Shown here: piece after piece, positions 34,950-45,219 of the stretch
How positions within the stretch are numbered: the first letter of the stretch is position 1
Layout of the letters: every line of letters starts with the position of its first letter
NCBI GenBank assembly: GCA_022497155.1
Contig: MU385717.1
Location: 558,001 to 622,000, forward strand
Reading direction: 5' to 3'
Source: Whalleya microplaca
Taxonomy: Eukaryota > Ascomycota > Sordariomycetes > Xylariales > Xylariaceae
DNA length: 64,000 nt
The notes under the pieces: model-generated
The model's database searches: none
The model's input: the letters and a program-made list of their open reading frames with translations, nothing else
What the model was told of the DNA's origin: nothing
Made by a program: the position numbers and the translations under genes

Positions 34950-36299
34950 ATGCAGTCCTTGCTCACCTGCTTTGTAGTTTTAGGCCCTCTGCTCTTCGCC
35001 AATACCCTCGCATGGTCTCCCACAGATCCTGGCAGTATATCTCGACGGGATGCCCTTTCCGCACCTGTACCCCCAAGCCAAGACCCCTTCTATACCCCTC
35101 CGCCGTACTTCGAGTACTCGGCGCCAGGTGCTGTCCTACGGATCCGTGAGGCACCCGGCAACCTCACAGACATCGTAGTCAACTCTTCCAAGGCCTACCA
35201 CATAGTCTACAGGACCACCGATTCCTTGTATAAGCCAGCGTGGGCCGTGACAACCCTCTTCGTCCCCAAGAAACCCCTTCCCCATGATCAAACTACTACC
35301 TCCCCTTCCACAAATCCCACCGCTCAGAAGAACGCCCTGCTCTCCTACCAGATCCCCTACAACACCCCCGACGTGGACGGCAGCCCCAGCTACGGCCTCT
35401 ACAACATCTTCGCGGAGGGCTCGATCGGGCTCCCGCCGACCACCGACGACATCGCCGGGGCGCTGGGCCTAGGCTGGTACGTCGTGGTGCCGGACTTCGA
35501 GGGCCCGCAGGCGGCCTTCTTCGCGGGGCCGCAGGAGGGACACGCGGTGATCGACTCCGTGCGGGCCGTCTACGCCACGGACTTGGTCCCGCTGTCGCCG
35601 GCAAACACGCGCGCGGCGCTGTGGGGCTACTCGGGGGGCTCGATCGCGAGCGGGTTCGCGGCGGAGCTGGCGCCGGCCTACGCGCCGGAGCTCGCGCTCG
35701 CGGGCGTCGCCCTCGGCGGCCTGGTGCCGAATGTTACGCAGGCGCTGGGGTACATCAATAAGCAGCCGTACGCGGGGCTGCTCGTGTCCGTGCTGCTGGG
35801 CGTGACGGCGCAGGAGCCGTGGGCGCGGAACTTCCTCGTCGGCAAGCTCAAGACGGAGGGCCCGTACAATGCTACGGGGTTCCTGGCCGCGCTGCACATG
35901 CCGATTACGGAGATCTTCGCGGCGTACCCGGGGCAGGATATTAGCGACTACTTCGTTGATGGCTGGGCTCTCTTGGAGGATCCAAAGATGAAGGCCTTGC
36001 TGGGGAAGAATGCGTATGCGGGTCGTCATGGCGTTCCGCAGACGCCGGTGTTTGCGTATAAGGCCATCGGCGACGAGTTCAGCAATGTGACCGAGAGCGA
36101 TCGGCTGATCGAGAGCTGGTGCGAGCTCGGCGTCGATGTCCTGTATCAGCGGAACACAATCGGTGGGCATGTCACCGAGAACATCAATGGGAAACCGAGG
36201 GCCATGGCTTGGTTGAGCAGTGTGCTCGATGGGAAGTACTCTGCGTCTGGTTGTACGTGGCAGGACGTTACTGTGAATCTTACTGCATCGGTGGCCTGA
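34950..36299 (+). CDS. Secretory lipase (LIP family alpha/beta hydrolase)
   Basis: A single uninterrupted frame of 449 residues. The signal peptide is MQSLLTCFVVLGPLLFANTLA, followed by a dibasic RR at about 32-33 that could be a Kex2 site. The mature part starts like secretory lipases (DPFYTPPPYFEYSAPGAVLR, then VYRTTDSLYKPAWAVTTLFVP). The nucleophile elbow is GYSGG with S228, in WGYSGGSIASGFAAEL. The acid and base are likely D375 (IGDEF) and H407 (IGGHV). Cys residues near both ends and several NxT/S sites fit secretion. The family (PF03583) hydrolyses triacylglycerols and esters outside the cell. Bases 35330-35870 are markedly GC-rich compared with both ends of the gene. It is unlinked to other lipid genes here. 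Confidence 0.92.
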   Translation: MQSLLTCFVVLGPLLFANTLAWSPTDPGSISRRDALSAPVPPSQDPFYTPPPYFEYSAPGAVLRIREAPGNLTDIVVNSSKAYHIVYRTTDSLYKPAWAVTTLFVPKKPLPHDQTTTSPSTNPTAQKNALLSYQIPYNTPDVDGSPSYGLYNIFAEGSIGLPPTTDDIAGALGLGWYVVVPDFEGPQAAFFAGPQEGHAVIDSVRAVYATDLVPLSPANTRAALWGYSGGSIASGFAAELAPAYAPELALAGVALGGLVPNVTQALGYINKQPYAGLLVSVLLGVTAQEPWARNFLVGKLKTEGPYNATGFLAALHMPITEIFAAYPGQDISDYFVDGWALLEDPKMKALLGKNAYAGRHGVPQTPVFAYKAIGDEFSNVTESDRLIESWCELGVDVLYQRNTIGGHVTENINGKPRAMAWLSSVLDGKYSASGCTWQDVTVNLTASVA

Positions 36300-37313
36300 G
36301 TAATCTCTGCGTACCGGGCTTTGGGCGGAGATGGTAGCTGTGGTTGCACAGAACTTCTCGAACCTGACAGACCCTCGAAGTGAAGCTATGTGATGAATAT
36401 ATTAATTTATCTGAACACGTATTGGTAGTATGATTATATAGGATTATCTTCTTGTCAGATACTCTAACTTAGAACAGTAATTAGAAAAGGGATGCCCAGG
36501 CTCTTATAATAATACTTAGATTTATCTTAAAAAATCATCATAGGGGAACAACCTTCAGAAAGGAGTTAATATTTTGACCTCGAAACTCCGGTCTTATACC
36601 TCGTGCTATATTAGTGGCAATACGATAGTATAAAATAATATCAGACTTGTTATAATCTTCTATATTTTTCTCGCTTTCGTTATTATCGCGTGGATCGAAA
36701 TGATGATTTTAAATCACAACTATTTCCCATGTATATGGAACAATACCAAGCGCATATTCCAAGAGTCCTCTCTACCGGTTAAGCTTTTGATATTAACATA
36801 TAAGCTCTAAGCCTCATGCACATGGACACCCGCGTCAAATATTAGGATTCTAGAGAAGGTTCACAACAAAGAAGAATTAGCTTCAACTCTATTTGTGCCG
36901 TCGTCTTTTCTCATCTAAGACGATCCGATAGAACCATACAAGTACAACCACCATTACCTACAGTACTATCCCAACAGGTACCCCCCTTCCATTCTATCGA
37001 ATCCGTCTTCCCTTTATGGACACGGTGTGCATTTATATGCAAATATCATAACCCCAAAGACTCGCAACGCTTGCTGTATTGTGCATCGGCGTTCATTTGA
37101 ACCTGCCTTCAAATTTAACCGCATTCGCGGGGAGAGATATACCTCGTAACTCCAAATAGCAAGCTCTCTAACGCCCCGCAAGTGCCAGATCCCGTATATA
37201 GTACTAGCTCGGGAGGAGAAAAAATTCCCAAGCCTATGTAATCCAATGCATTTACCTACCTTCACATGCCACCCCCTAGTTAACTTTAAGTTCACCACCT
37301 CGGGCTTATTCAC
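36300..37313. other. Intergenic between convergent lipase and DUF3405 genes; AT-rich patch
   Basis: Bases 36400-36720 are strongly AT-rich (TTATAATAATAC, TATAAAATAATATC) and unlike the flanks. They look like a small decayed repeat. No coding region seen. Confidence 0.5.
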
Positions 37314-39839
37314 CTAAGCTCCGGGGTCAGACTCCGGAACTTCGACTTCCTCCGGGTTAGCCTCGACGGGCAGTTCGACGTCCTTGACGGGGTGGAGCAG
37401 CATCGGCGGCAGGCACATCCGGCCCTCGCCGCCGCGCATCTCGCTTACGCTCGTGGCGTTCTTGCTCTCGTCCATCGTCAGCTCGAACTCCTCGCCGCCG
37501 TCGTTGTTCACCTTCAGACCCAGCCACCTCCTGTACAGGTTGGGCGCGAAGCCCGAGTTGTAGAACCAGGTGAGTCCCAGCAGATTGTGCTCGCGCTGGC
37601 CGAACACGGAAGTCCGCGAGCCACCCGTGGCTCCGTTCTTGCCGTTGTTGAGGGTATGTGCAAACACCGCAGTGGGCCATTCGCGGTCGACGTACAACGG
37701 GTGCGGTATGAAGACTCCTTTGTAGCCGTGCTGTAAAGCGACAGTTCCGGGCCACATCTCAGGGAAGGCGTGGTGCTTCATGAACGCGGTCTCCCGGTGC
37801 ATAGTCATAAGGAGGCGACGGGACATGCGTGACGCAGTGATAATCTGGGCACGACGAGGAGGCTTCCTATTCGGTTCGGTCGTATTGTATCCGGTAATGT
37901 CATCAGCTAAGCCCCAGGTGGTACCCTCTGGGTCAAACATCGGGTTGAAAGTAATATAATCAGCCTCTTCGCCCACACCCCAGACATACTTATCCTTGTC
38001 GTAAGTAGTTTCTGGCATAGGGTCCTTATCCGGTTCAAACCAGTCCTTTTCATCACTTGGTCTTTCAGGACCCCAGACGGGTCTGTCGCCGCGGTTTGGT
38101 TGCGGGTGCTTATTACTCCCAGGCACACCATCCCAAACATTATCAGCGCCCGTACTGCCTATCTCGCTCTGTACTCGCGCCATCTGCTTGAAGTCTTCCC
38201 AGGTCCCGTGTACAGAAGGTAGGTAAAACCGAGCATTTCGTTCCCAGAGTCCCTTCCTTGGCTGTTTCTTGGCCCAGTTCTCTACCTTGGTGAAGAGATC
38301 ATAGTAGTGGCCGATATAACGGATATCCATCTCCCACTGCCAGTAATATTCGTACTCCGGATGTTGGTAAGCGAAGTACTGCATAGCCATCTGCAATCCG
38401 CGATAGACACCATGGACAGGCAAATTAGGACCCCGAGCAAAAAGGTCGAAGATACCTTGGTAGAGTGCCAACATTTGTGTTTCAGTCCAGAATGTGACAA
38501 GACTTCGGAATTCCTCTGGTATAGTATCTTGGATATGGCGGTGATAAGTATCCGAATCAGCCCAGATAGGGTTCACTGCGTCATTCTTGACTTGAACGAG
38601 CAAGTGAACGTCGTAACGACCACCGGATGCCAACGCCAATTCACTGATCAGAGAGCGAAGGTTCATAACATCTTCTTCCCTCCACAAGTACTCGTCCCAA
38701 CAGCGAATCACCACAGCAGTCCTTGGCAATGTTTTCTCCGCAGCCTTCTCATCAGATACTGGCGCAGCATTCTTTTCTTTGGTTGAAAGAGAGTCATCGG
38801 AAGTATCGCGTGTATGAACGCTGGCGCTAGGATTTTCGTCGATAAAGAAACCATGAGGAGATGGCTGTTTAGGGGGCAAAGTCTTATAGCGGGCTGCGTT
38901 GGCTTGATAGCAGCGCCTTTGAATATCGCCCCAGTTCATTGACCTCCAGTCGACTTGAGGTACTGTTTCCCAGGTTGACTCGAAGCCTTCTTTCTCACCA
39001 AGTTCTCCAGTACCCAGGCCACCAGATCTTACAGAGTAGCCGAAGCCATATGGCGCATATCTGCCGTATCGCTCGAAGCAAATATCCTCAGGAAGCCCTA
39101 GAAGCTCATAGGAGCCCAGTACAGCCTCAGGAAAGCCATTGGGTCGTCCCTCGTAGTAGCGGATACGAGGCACACGGACCTTTTTCGCCTCATCGAGGTA
39201 ACACTCTTGGAACTCTTCAGGGGCAGTCTTGAAGACACTCTGGGGATATCCAGTAAACTCTTTACTAGCAGGCAACTTCCGCTCCTCAACGTCTGGCTTT
39301 AAGTTGGTGTTGTTAACAAAGCCTAGCTTGTCCAAAGGAAGTTCGTCTTCTGGACGAGGGTACTCGGGAGTATGCTCAGAGAAAGAGACCAAGTTCCTGA
39401 CACCACCATAGTATCTCGTAAGGAAGGGGTAAGACTCCCATGCCGGGGGAGTACCTGGTGGTCTATCGATCTTGCCTTCAGCAATAGCCTTGTTCTCGTT
39501 GTGGCTTGCTCGAATGAGAGTCAATATCAGCAGAATCATGAAGGATATCAAGCCGAAGCAGAGATACCGCACGATCTTGTTAGGCAAGCGATAGAAAACG
39601 GGCCGGCCTGGTCTCCCGGGGATAGCAAAACTTCTTTTTGACATCATAGGCGTTGCTGAGGCAGTTCTCGAGTTGTTTGTGCTCGGAGATGAAGAGACGG
39701 AGTATTCGTCGTAGTCAGAATCATCGTAGGAGTCGTTTGAGTCCCGCTCCTTCGCTGGATGGTTTAGGTGTTCGTAGACGGGTAATTTGGTATGTCGCGC
39801 ATCGCGGGACCGCGAAGGCGTCCACGGGAGGATACCCAT
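37314..39839 (-). CDS. DUF3405 family type II membrane protein
   Basis: A single-exon minus-strand gene of 841 residues when started at ATG 39839 (MGILPWTPSRSRDARHTKLP). The cytosolic head is Ser/Asp-rich. One membrane segment follows near 91-109 (YLCFGLISFMILLILTLI), then a large lumenal domain. Conserved-looking blocks include ESYPFLTRYYGGVRNLV, FKTAPEEFQECYLDE, RTAVVIRCWDEYLWREEDVMNLRSLI, YWQWEMDIRYIGHYY and FYNSGFAPNLYRRWLG. The single N-terminal anchor and the WEMDIRY block (an acidic motif like those of Golgi glycosyltransferases) point to a Golgi/ER lumenal enzyme, but activity is not established for DUF3405 (PF11885). The frame stays open 158 codons further upstream to 40313. I reject that extension because it is low in domain content and the MGILP start suits the family. 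Confidence 0.87.
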   Translation of the reverse strand: MGILPWTPSRSRDARHTKLPVYEHLNHPAKERDSNDSYDDSDYDEYSVSSSPSTNNSRTASATPMMSKRSFAIPGRPGRPVFYRLPNKIVRYLCFGLISFMILLILTLIRASHNENKAIAEGKIDRPPGTPPAWESYPFLTRYYGGVRNLVSFSEHTPEYPRPEDELPLDKLGFVNNTNLKPDVEERKLPASKEFTGYPQSVFKTAPEEFQECYLDEAKKVRVPRIRYYEGRPNGFPEAVLGSYELLGLPEDICFERYGRYAPYGFGYSVRSGGLGTGELGEKEGFESTWETVPQVDWRSMNWGDIQRRCYQANAARYKTLPPKQPSPHGFFIDENPSASVHTRDTSDDSLSTKEKNAAPVSDEKAAEKTLPRTAVVIRCWDEYLWREEDVMNLRSLISELALASGGRYDVHLLVQVKNDAVNPIWADSDTYHRHIQDTIPEEFRSLVTFWTETQMLALYQGIFDLFARGPNLPVHGVYRGLQMAMQYFAYQHPEYEYYWQWEMDIRYIGHYYDLFTKVENWAKKQPRKGLWERNARFYLPSVHGTWEDFKQMARVQSEIGSTGADNVWDGVPGSNKHPQPNRGDRPVWGPERPSDEKDWFEPDKDPMPETTYDKDKYVWGVGEEADYITFNPMFDPEGTTWGLADDITGYNTTEPNRKPPRRAQIITASRMSRRLLMTMHRETAFMKHHAFPEMWPGTVALQHGYKGVFIPHPLYVDREWPTAVFAHTLNNGKNGATGGSRTSVFGQREHNLLGLTWFYNSGFAPNLYRRWLGLKVNNDGGEEFELTMDESKNATSVSEMRGGEGRMCLPPMLLHPVKDVELPVEANPEEVEVPESDPGA

Positions 39840-42201
39840 GTTGGACAGGGTGAAAACAACCGCAAGAATGCTGTTTGCGGCACAAGAGTTAGCGGGTGTC
39901 GACGATGTAACTATCCTTGAGGGGCAGTACAAACCGGGCGATATAAGAAGTGTCTCCCCAATATTCCTATCTGGTTTGCCAAAGGAGATTCGTGACTGGA
40001 ACGGTAAACAACGGTGTGCGGTGTAAATATCGTGCACGCTATGAAGTTGCATATGAAGTTGCAAGGAGAAGAGGCTGTGCTGTGCCTGGGACAGGAGAAG
40101 GAAAAAGTTGGACAAGATCAGATTGGATCTTGAAAATGGCAATCGATACGGATCACGCTTCCGCAGGTTGTTTGGGGTCGTTAGTTGACCTGCATCCAAT
40201 AGCCACCCCCTGAAACCCCTGACCCCAGTTCGGGAGAGACGACCCAGCAACCACGAAAAGCGACCAATGATAGCAGCAACCACTAAAAATAAATTGACGT
40301 AAAACTGCATCATCCAATCGACTGCGATCCGTCATAACAAAACAATCATTAATTACTGTATTTCGTACTGTACTTCGTACTGTACTTCGTACTGTACTTC
40401 GTACTGTACTTACCCATACAATTCACAGCTCATACTACTACTGTACGACTGTACGGAGTCCCCATAATCCACACTTCTTCATCTTGAAGACATCAAAAAA
40501 CATGTTCAACATACGGAGTATACCGCCATCATGAATGGTTATCACCGTGCTCACTGTCGATATCTGAGACCCGGCAATGCGGTTCAACCTTATTACTGAC
40601 ATGCGTCAAAACCGTCCGAATTATAAGGTTAAGTTGGTAGGGCCATGTCTGTGTCTATCTATCATATAAGTAGTTGGCCGCTGTCAACTTAACTTAAAAT
40701 TATCGTGGGGTAGGTAGTCTCTGTAATTGTACATATCTTCATCTCAACGGTGTGTGCACAACCCTTATTTAAACCTCACAAGCCACATATAGGATTACTT
40801 CCATTTCTAGACAGTATTATGTCTCTATATGTCTAGGTGAATTTACTAGAACTCACTAACACTTAAGCTCCGAGCTAAACTGTCCACGTGGCGATGGACA
40901 CTGCAAGACCAACAAGTCAATCCCTTATTATGTAGGAACTGGACCGTAGGGCAATCAAGGTGAGCGTGCTACGGATTAGCCCCATCTGATGTCCCGCATT
41001 CAGATAGAAATCAATAGGCTGTCTGCCAATGTTGCATTGGCATTGGCAATGACAAGTCTAAAATACATACTGTCAGTGACAAGTGACACATCTATATGAA
41101 CCAGACGACAAACACTTGGCCTTACAGGTAAAACAGGTAATAACAGGCTTCTCGGTTGCAACCTCGCCTCCGACCGCGCAGCCGCGGGCAACAACCTGCA
41201 GCCGCATTGATGAAGTTGCCATACCTCACCTGCAGGTCCGATCACACAAATGCAACAAAGTGCCAGTGTTCCTTCGGCAACACCCAGAGAATGCACATGG
41301 CCCATCGCGCATCACGCGATATGCCCAGCTCTGAAGGTCGACTTGTTCTAGGCCAATGGCTAGAAGGGACCGGCAATGATCATGTTCACTCTAGCTCGAC
41401 TTTAAGCATTATCGTGTCTCTTTGAGTTAAAAATCGAGATTGCAACACATCTGATTACAATTTCTGCGCCGGTGCTCCAGACATCTATTTATACTCGGGT
41501 CACGGATTGAGTCGGTGTACAGTGTGGTTCAATCTGTATGGCATCACGCTTTCGTAACCCTCCCACGTATTTATGACAAGTCCCACCTAGTTTACCTTAC
41601 CTTACAGCTGCCTTAGTCCACTAGGTAGCAATACGTTGTTACCTAGCAGTGGATTGGGCAAATAGTTGGGGATATCTGCAGCTGCAAACCGGAGACCACG
41701 ACGTGCTCAGGCGCAAGTGGCCGTCCCACGAATCATGGCACCTTTGAAACCAGCCTCTTGTGTTTGGTAGGAAAGGCAATATGGGATTAAGCGACTGACA
41801 AAGTATGCGTAGGTAGTGCATACCGATCCCGCTGTCCCGCTGACAGCTGGATTGAAGCGAACCGCTCCGGCCATTTGTCCCACCATCGTCACTTGACCTC
41901 CAGAGTTAGCGGTAAGTAAGCCGCCAGCTTGTTAGATCTCCAGCATCCTTCCTTCGGAATTCCCTTGGAAGCTGGGGTATAAAGATCATCAAGATCCCGC
42001 TTGGGCTTTCCTCGCCTGATACCTCCCAAACGCAAGGTATACCTACCTCGCCAGCGCTTTTAGGCTTCAGGTTCAAGGTTTGGTCCTCTTGCTTACTTCA
42101 ATACCTTCCTCTACACAAGTCTCCTATTTTCCAAGTCTCCACTAGTCAGACCTTCATAGCTGTAGTGTTCGAGTCTGTGAATTACCATTGACTATTGAAC
42201 C
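39840..42201. other. Intergenic, 2.4 kb
   Basis: It contains the DUF3405 promoter, a 12-bp tandem repeat at 40364-40411 and a TACGGAGTA word at 40512-40520. The 42070-42200 segment is the CT-rich leader of the DUF5519 gene. No further gene is supported; the small frames at 41000-41425 overlap each other on opposite strands without domains. Confidence 0.55.
40364..40411. repeat. 12-bp tandem repeat CGTACTGTACTT, four perfect copies
   Basis: Copies start at 40364, 40376, 40388 and 40400, with a degenerate copy before them. The unit contains GTAC palindromes. It lies about 525 bp upstream of the DUF3405 start codon. Confidence 0.9.
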
Positions 42202-43418
42202 ATGTCGGTTTCACTTATACGGACCGACAATCAATCTACTTCGTCTACCGCTCTCGAGTCTTGCCCTTGCTTTGAGGGCGACCCTCTCGCCATCAATGTG
42301 ACTATCAGACAAGATCCTCTGTCCGTAACATTAGATGGGCCTGCCATCTTTTCACTTGCTGTCTCGCTCATTGTCGGCATCCAACTCCTCCCGCCAGCTG
42401 TCGTGGCCCTCCTCGTTGGCTTGACTGCTGGCCTCGTCTTCGTCCACAATGAGTACGTATTCCCGGGCCTTCTCCTTTTTATTTCGGCCTGAAGATATGT
42501 CTGCTTGTCTAGGGCATTTATAGAGTTAAAATTCCTGAGATATTAACCAAAACCTCTGAAATTGCCTAGAAGGAAGGCCTGCTAACTTCTGATTGTGTAT
42601 AGCTATCAGAACTACCTCAAGCTAGGTCCTGGAGGCACTCCAGCAACCTTTCCAGGTTATATCCAAATTAACTGGTTCAAGCTCTGGGCGTGTCGAGATC
42701 CGTTCCGACCTCTACCCGCAGACCCAGACACGCAACCCACCACTGGCATCTTACGCCAGAAACCGCTTCCGATCCGTTGCGGCTTGCGGCCAAAAGTCGT
42801 CGGAATGTGAGTAGAGCAACCATAATCGTTTCTTGCCCTCTCCGTCCTGTTTCAGGAGAAAATATTGCCTTGAGAGCACATCTGGGGCTTGAAAGCTCCT
42901 GATATGGGTCTTAGGACTCCCGACCATCACTAAACTGTCTACAAAGAGATAATACTGACTCCCGATGCCGTAGTGCACCGCAACGCCAAGTTGACCAGTT
43001 TGGGTCCCGGGAATGTTACCTAGCGCTACGCCGGACCATAGAGAATCATGGAAGAAAGAACTCGGAGGAGGTCGGCACTGGCACCTCTTGCTTCGAGAAG
43101 CACGGCCTAGGCATGTTCGCTCGGTATCCCTTCAACAACACTTGCCAAGGGGAGATTGTCCACGTGCACAACTCAGACTACTCTATGCATTTGAACCTGC
43201 ACCCAGAAGACGTCAAGGAAGTGATTGCGAAAGGCTGGGGGCAGCGTCACCCGCTGACAAGCCAGTGCATGCTCAAGATGCCCGTACCCAAGCAGTTCAC
43301 CATGGTGTACGCTCCACGGTCAATGGAAGAGCTTAAGGTTGTCTGCCAGATTATCGAGGCGGCGAGCTTTTGGGTCACGGCGAAGGAGACCAGGATCGAA
43401 GTATTAGGTGACAGGTGA
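42202..43418 (+). CDS. Membrane-anchored luciferase-like (DUF5519) domain protein
   Basis: Three exons (42202-42452, 42603-42806, 42974-43418) join in phases 2 and 2 to give 299 residues. The N-terminus (MSVSLIRTDNQSTSS) is followed by a hydrophobic hairpin-like region near 48-82 (FSLAVSLIVGIQLLPPAVVALLVGLTAGLVF, given here as one span). Next come GPGGTPATFPGYIQINWFKLW and the linker RPKVVGIAPQRQVDQ. The C-terminal domain carries FEKHGLGMFARYPFN, EIVHVHNSDYSMHLNLHPED, VIAKGWGQRHPLTS and FTMVYAPRSMEELKV. This is the pattern of the fungal luciferase-like DUF5519 proteins; the name does not imply light emission and the function is unknown. A donor-like GTGAGC at the stop (43416) could extend the protein by a few residues through a further intron ending at 43475. 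Both readings are short. Confidence 0.82.
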
Positions 43419-43989
43419 GCTTGTATACAGACGTCCCTATGGACCAAGCTGCAAGACTGTACACAACGCAATACAGGCTTATGCTCAGAACCTAATATGA
43501 TCATAGGGTCTATTTTCCTACATCTCCGGTGGTTTGAATGCTATGAGAAGTTGACTTGAAGTACCAAACCCACATGACTATGATATACCATTGCTAACTG
43601 CCTAACCTACCTATTGAACTAATGAATCGCTAAAAGAGAACCCGGACTGGACTGAAAGATATATATTCATAGATTACAAGGTTACCAAGTCTACAAATAT
43701 AGCATATACATTTTACAGCACTTTGATTCTTTTGAAGAGCAATGCTCACTAGGTTGTGACGTCTATACTTCGCATTAGGAAGAATACCAAAGTGATCTTC
43801 ATATGTCTCCTGTCAATTTGTTTCCCCAAGGCTTGCCCATGAAAGATCTAGCTCCAGAGGCCTAAGGGTTGTGACATGTTGAGGCGCCACTATGGCAGCA
43901 AATCGTTCCCAGTAATCGTACATCATGCTCCTGGACGCGTCTAGGTTCGCAGATAAAAATACATGAAGCATATTTTTTTGATTAAATCT
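43419..43989. other. Intergenic between convergent DUF5519 and Cus2 genes
   Basis: Two 3' UTRs; AT-rich; no gene or clear repeat seen. Confidence 0.55.
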
Positions 43990-45219
43990 TCAACCCTCTG
44001 CGGCCTCGGCATCATCCTGCTTCTTGCCCGATTTCCGATATGTCTCCCTTCCGGTGGCAATCGTAGCCCGTACCGTCCGGCCATCGAATGCTCGTCCATC
44101 CATAAGATTCACACACGCCTCCGTCGCCTCGGGCGTCTGGAATTTGACGCTCGCAATGCCGTCCTCTTCCAAGTCATACAAGACGACATTCGTGACGGGA
44201 CCCAGCTTCGAGCACTCCTCGCGTATGTCCTCCTTGATCTCCAGCATCGCCGCAGGGTCCTCGTCGAGCTCCTTCAGCGTGAACATGTGCCGCAGGATGA
44301 CCACCCTGTCCTTCCGCGCATTCGTCTCCAGCTGCCCGCCGTACGGATCATCATCGTCCCAGTCTGCGAGCTTAGCGTCGAGCTTCTGCGTCCTCTTAAT
44401 GATCTTCTGCTTATCCTGCTCGCGGGCCTTGTCCCTGGGCTTCCCACCGTTGCCCGTGATGGGATTGAAAGCGGCAGGCTCCTCCTTCTCCTCGCCTGCA
44501 TTACCACCGCCCTCCTTCTCCTTCTCGTAGTTGGTCTTCTTGTAGCTGGCGTCGGCGGCCTGGACGCGCATGCGGCCGCTGGACAGGCCGGAGGCGGTGA
44601 AGCGGAAGTCGGTGTCGTCGAGCAGCATGATGGCCATGTCGACGCTCTGGGGCTTGAAGAAGACGACGAGCGCGTCGCCCTTGAACCGCCCCCGCTCGTC
44701 CGCGTACAGCTTGATGCGCGGCCGCCCGCTGTCGATCTCCTCCGCGATCACCCCGCACTTGCGCGAGAACGCCGCGTGCACCTCCTCCACCGTCACGTCC
44801 AGCGGCAGCCCCGTCACGTAGATCGCCGTGTTCTGGCGCGGCTGCGGCGGCGGGCGAGGCTTCTTCTGCGCCCGCGCCCGCGGGTTACCACCGCTGCTGC
44901 TGCTGGGGTCCTCGGACGACCCGTTGGCGCCCTGGCCCTTCTTGCGCTTGCGGTTACCGCCGCCATTGCGGTCGTCGTCCTCCGGGGCGGTGGTGGTGGT
45001 GGTGTCGAGGCCGTAGGCGGATTGCTGCTGGGCCAGCAGCTCCTCGTCTATGGAGGGGATCCATCGCTTCAATTGGGCGTCCCACTCGAACTCGCTGCCG
45101 TCGTCCTGCACGGCGATGTACTTGCTGTCGAGCTTGGAGAAGGAGATGCGCTCGTCCTGCTCGAATTCCTTCGGGTCGGTGGGAAAGGACAGCGCGGGCG
45201 GTGCCTGTAGATCGGCCAT
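43990..45219 (-). CDS. CUS2: Cus2/HTATSF1-type U2 snRNP splicing factor
   Basis: A single-exon gene of 409 residues. The N-terminus has a tyrosine-anchored block (SKYIAVQDDGSEFEWDAQLKRWIP) typical of HTATSF1 proteins. A basic Pro/Arg linker precedes RRM1 at about 128-215 (TAIYVTGLPLDVTVEEVHAAF with RNP1-like GRFKGDALVVFF). The C-terminal UHM-type RRM2 lies at about 305-395 (RVVILRHMFTLKEL, GPVTNVVLYDLEEDGIASVKFQ, NLMDGRAFDGRTV). WDDDDPYGG between the two RRMs is acidic, as in the family. Cus2 binds U2 snRNA/SF3b1 and gates prespliceosome formation. Bases 44490-45000 are strongly GC-rich, which leaves a 415-codon antisense frame open across the gene; I treat that as a shadow. A perfect palindrome lies 90 bp upstream at 45308-45327. 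Confidence 0.92.
   Translation of the reverse strand: MADLQAPPALSFPTDPKEFEQDERISFSKLDSKYIAVQDDGSEFEWDAQLKRWIPSIDEELLAQQQSAYGLDTTTTTAPEDDDRNGGGNRKRKKGQGANGSSEDPSSSSGGNPRARAQKKPRPPPQPRQNTAIYVTGLPLDVTVEEVHAAFSRKCGVIAEEIDSGRPRIKLYADERGRFKGDALVVFFKPQSVDMAIMLLDDTDFRFTASGLSSGRMRVQAADASYKKTNYEKEKEGGGNAGEEKEEPAAFNPITGNGGKPRDKAREQDKQKIIKRTQKLDAKLADWDDDDPYGGQLETNARKDRVVILRHMFTLKELDEDPAAMLEIKEDIREECSKLGPVTNVVLYDLEEDGIASVKFQTPEATEACVNLMDGRAFDGRTVRATIATGRETYRKSGKKQDDAEAAEG

Noticed and set aside
35469..36170. 233-codon minus-strand frame over the lipase gene
   Set aside because: Arg/Ala-rich shadow of a GC-rich coding segment.
20303..40411. CRISPR-like arrays at 20.3 kb and 40.4 kb
   Set aside because: The units are contiguous 12-bp tandem repeats without spacers, and this is a eukaryotic genome.
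34950..43418. Lipase, DUF3405 and DUF5519 genes considered as a metabolic cluster
   Set aside because: Orientation, spacing (1-2.4 kb), different expected locations and the absence of backbone or tailoring enzymes do not support a cluster.
43963..45210. 415-codon + strand open frame antisense to Cus2
   Set aside because: It mirrors a GC-rich gene with two clear RRMs on the other strand. Its product is Leu/Arg/Val-rich low complexity and has no domain.
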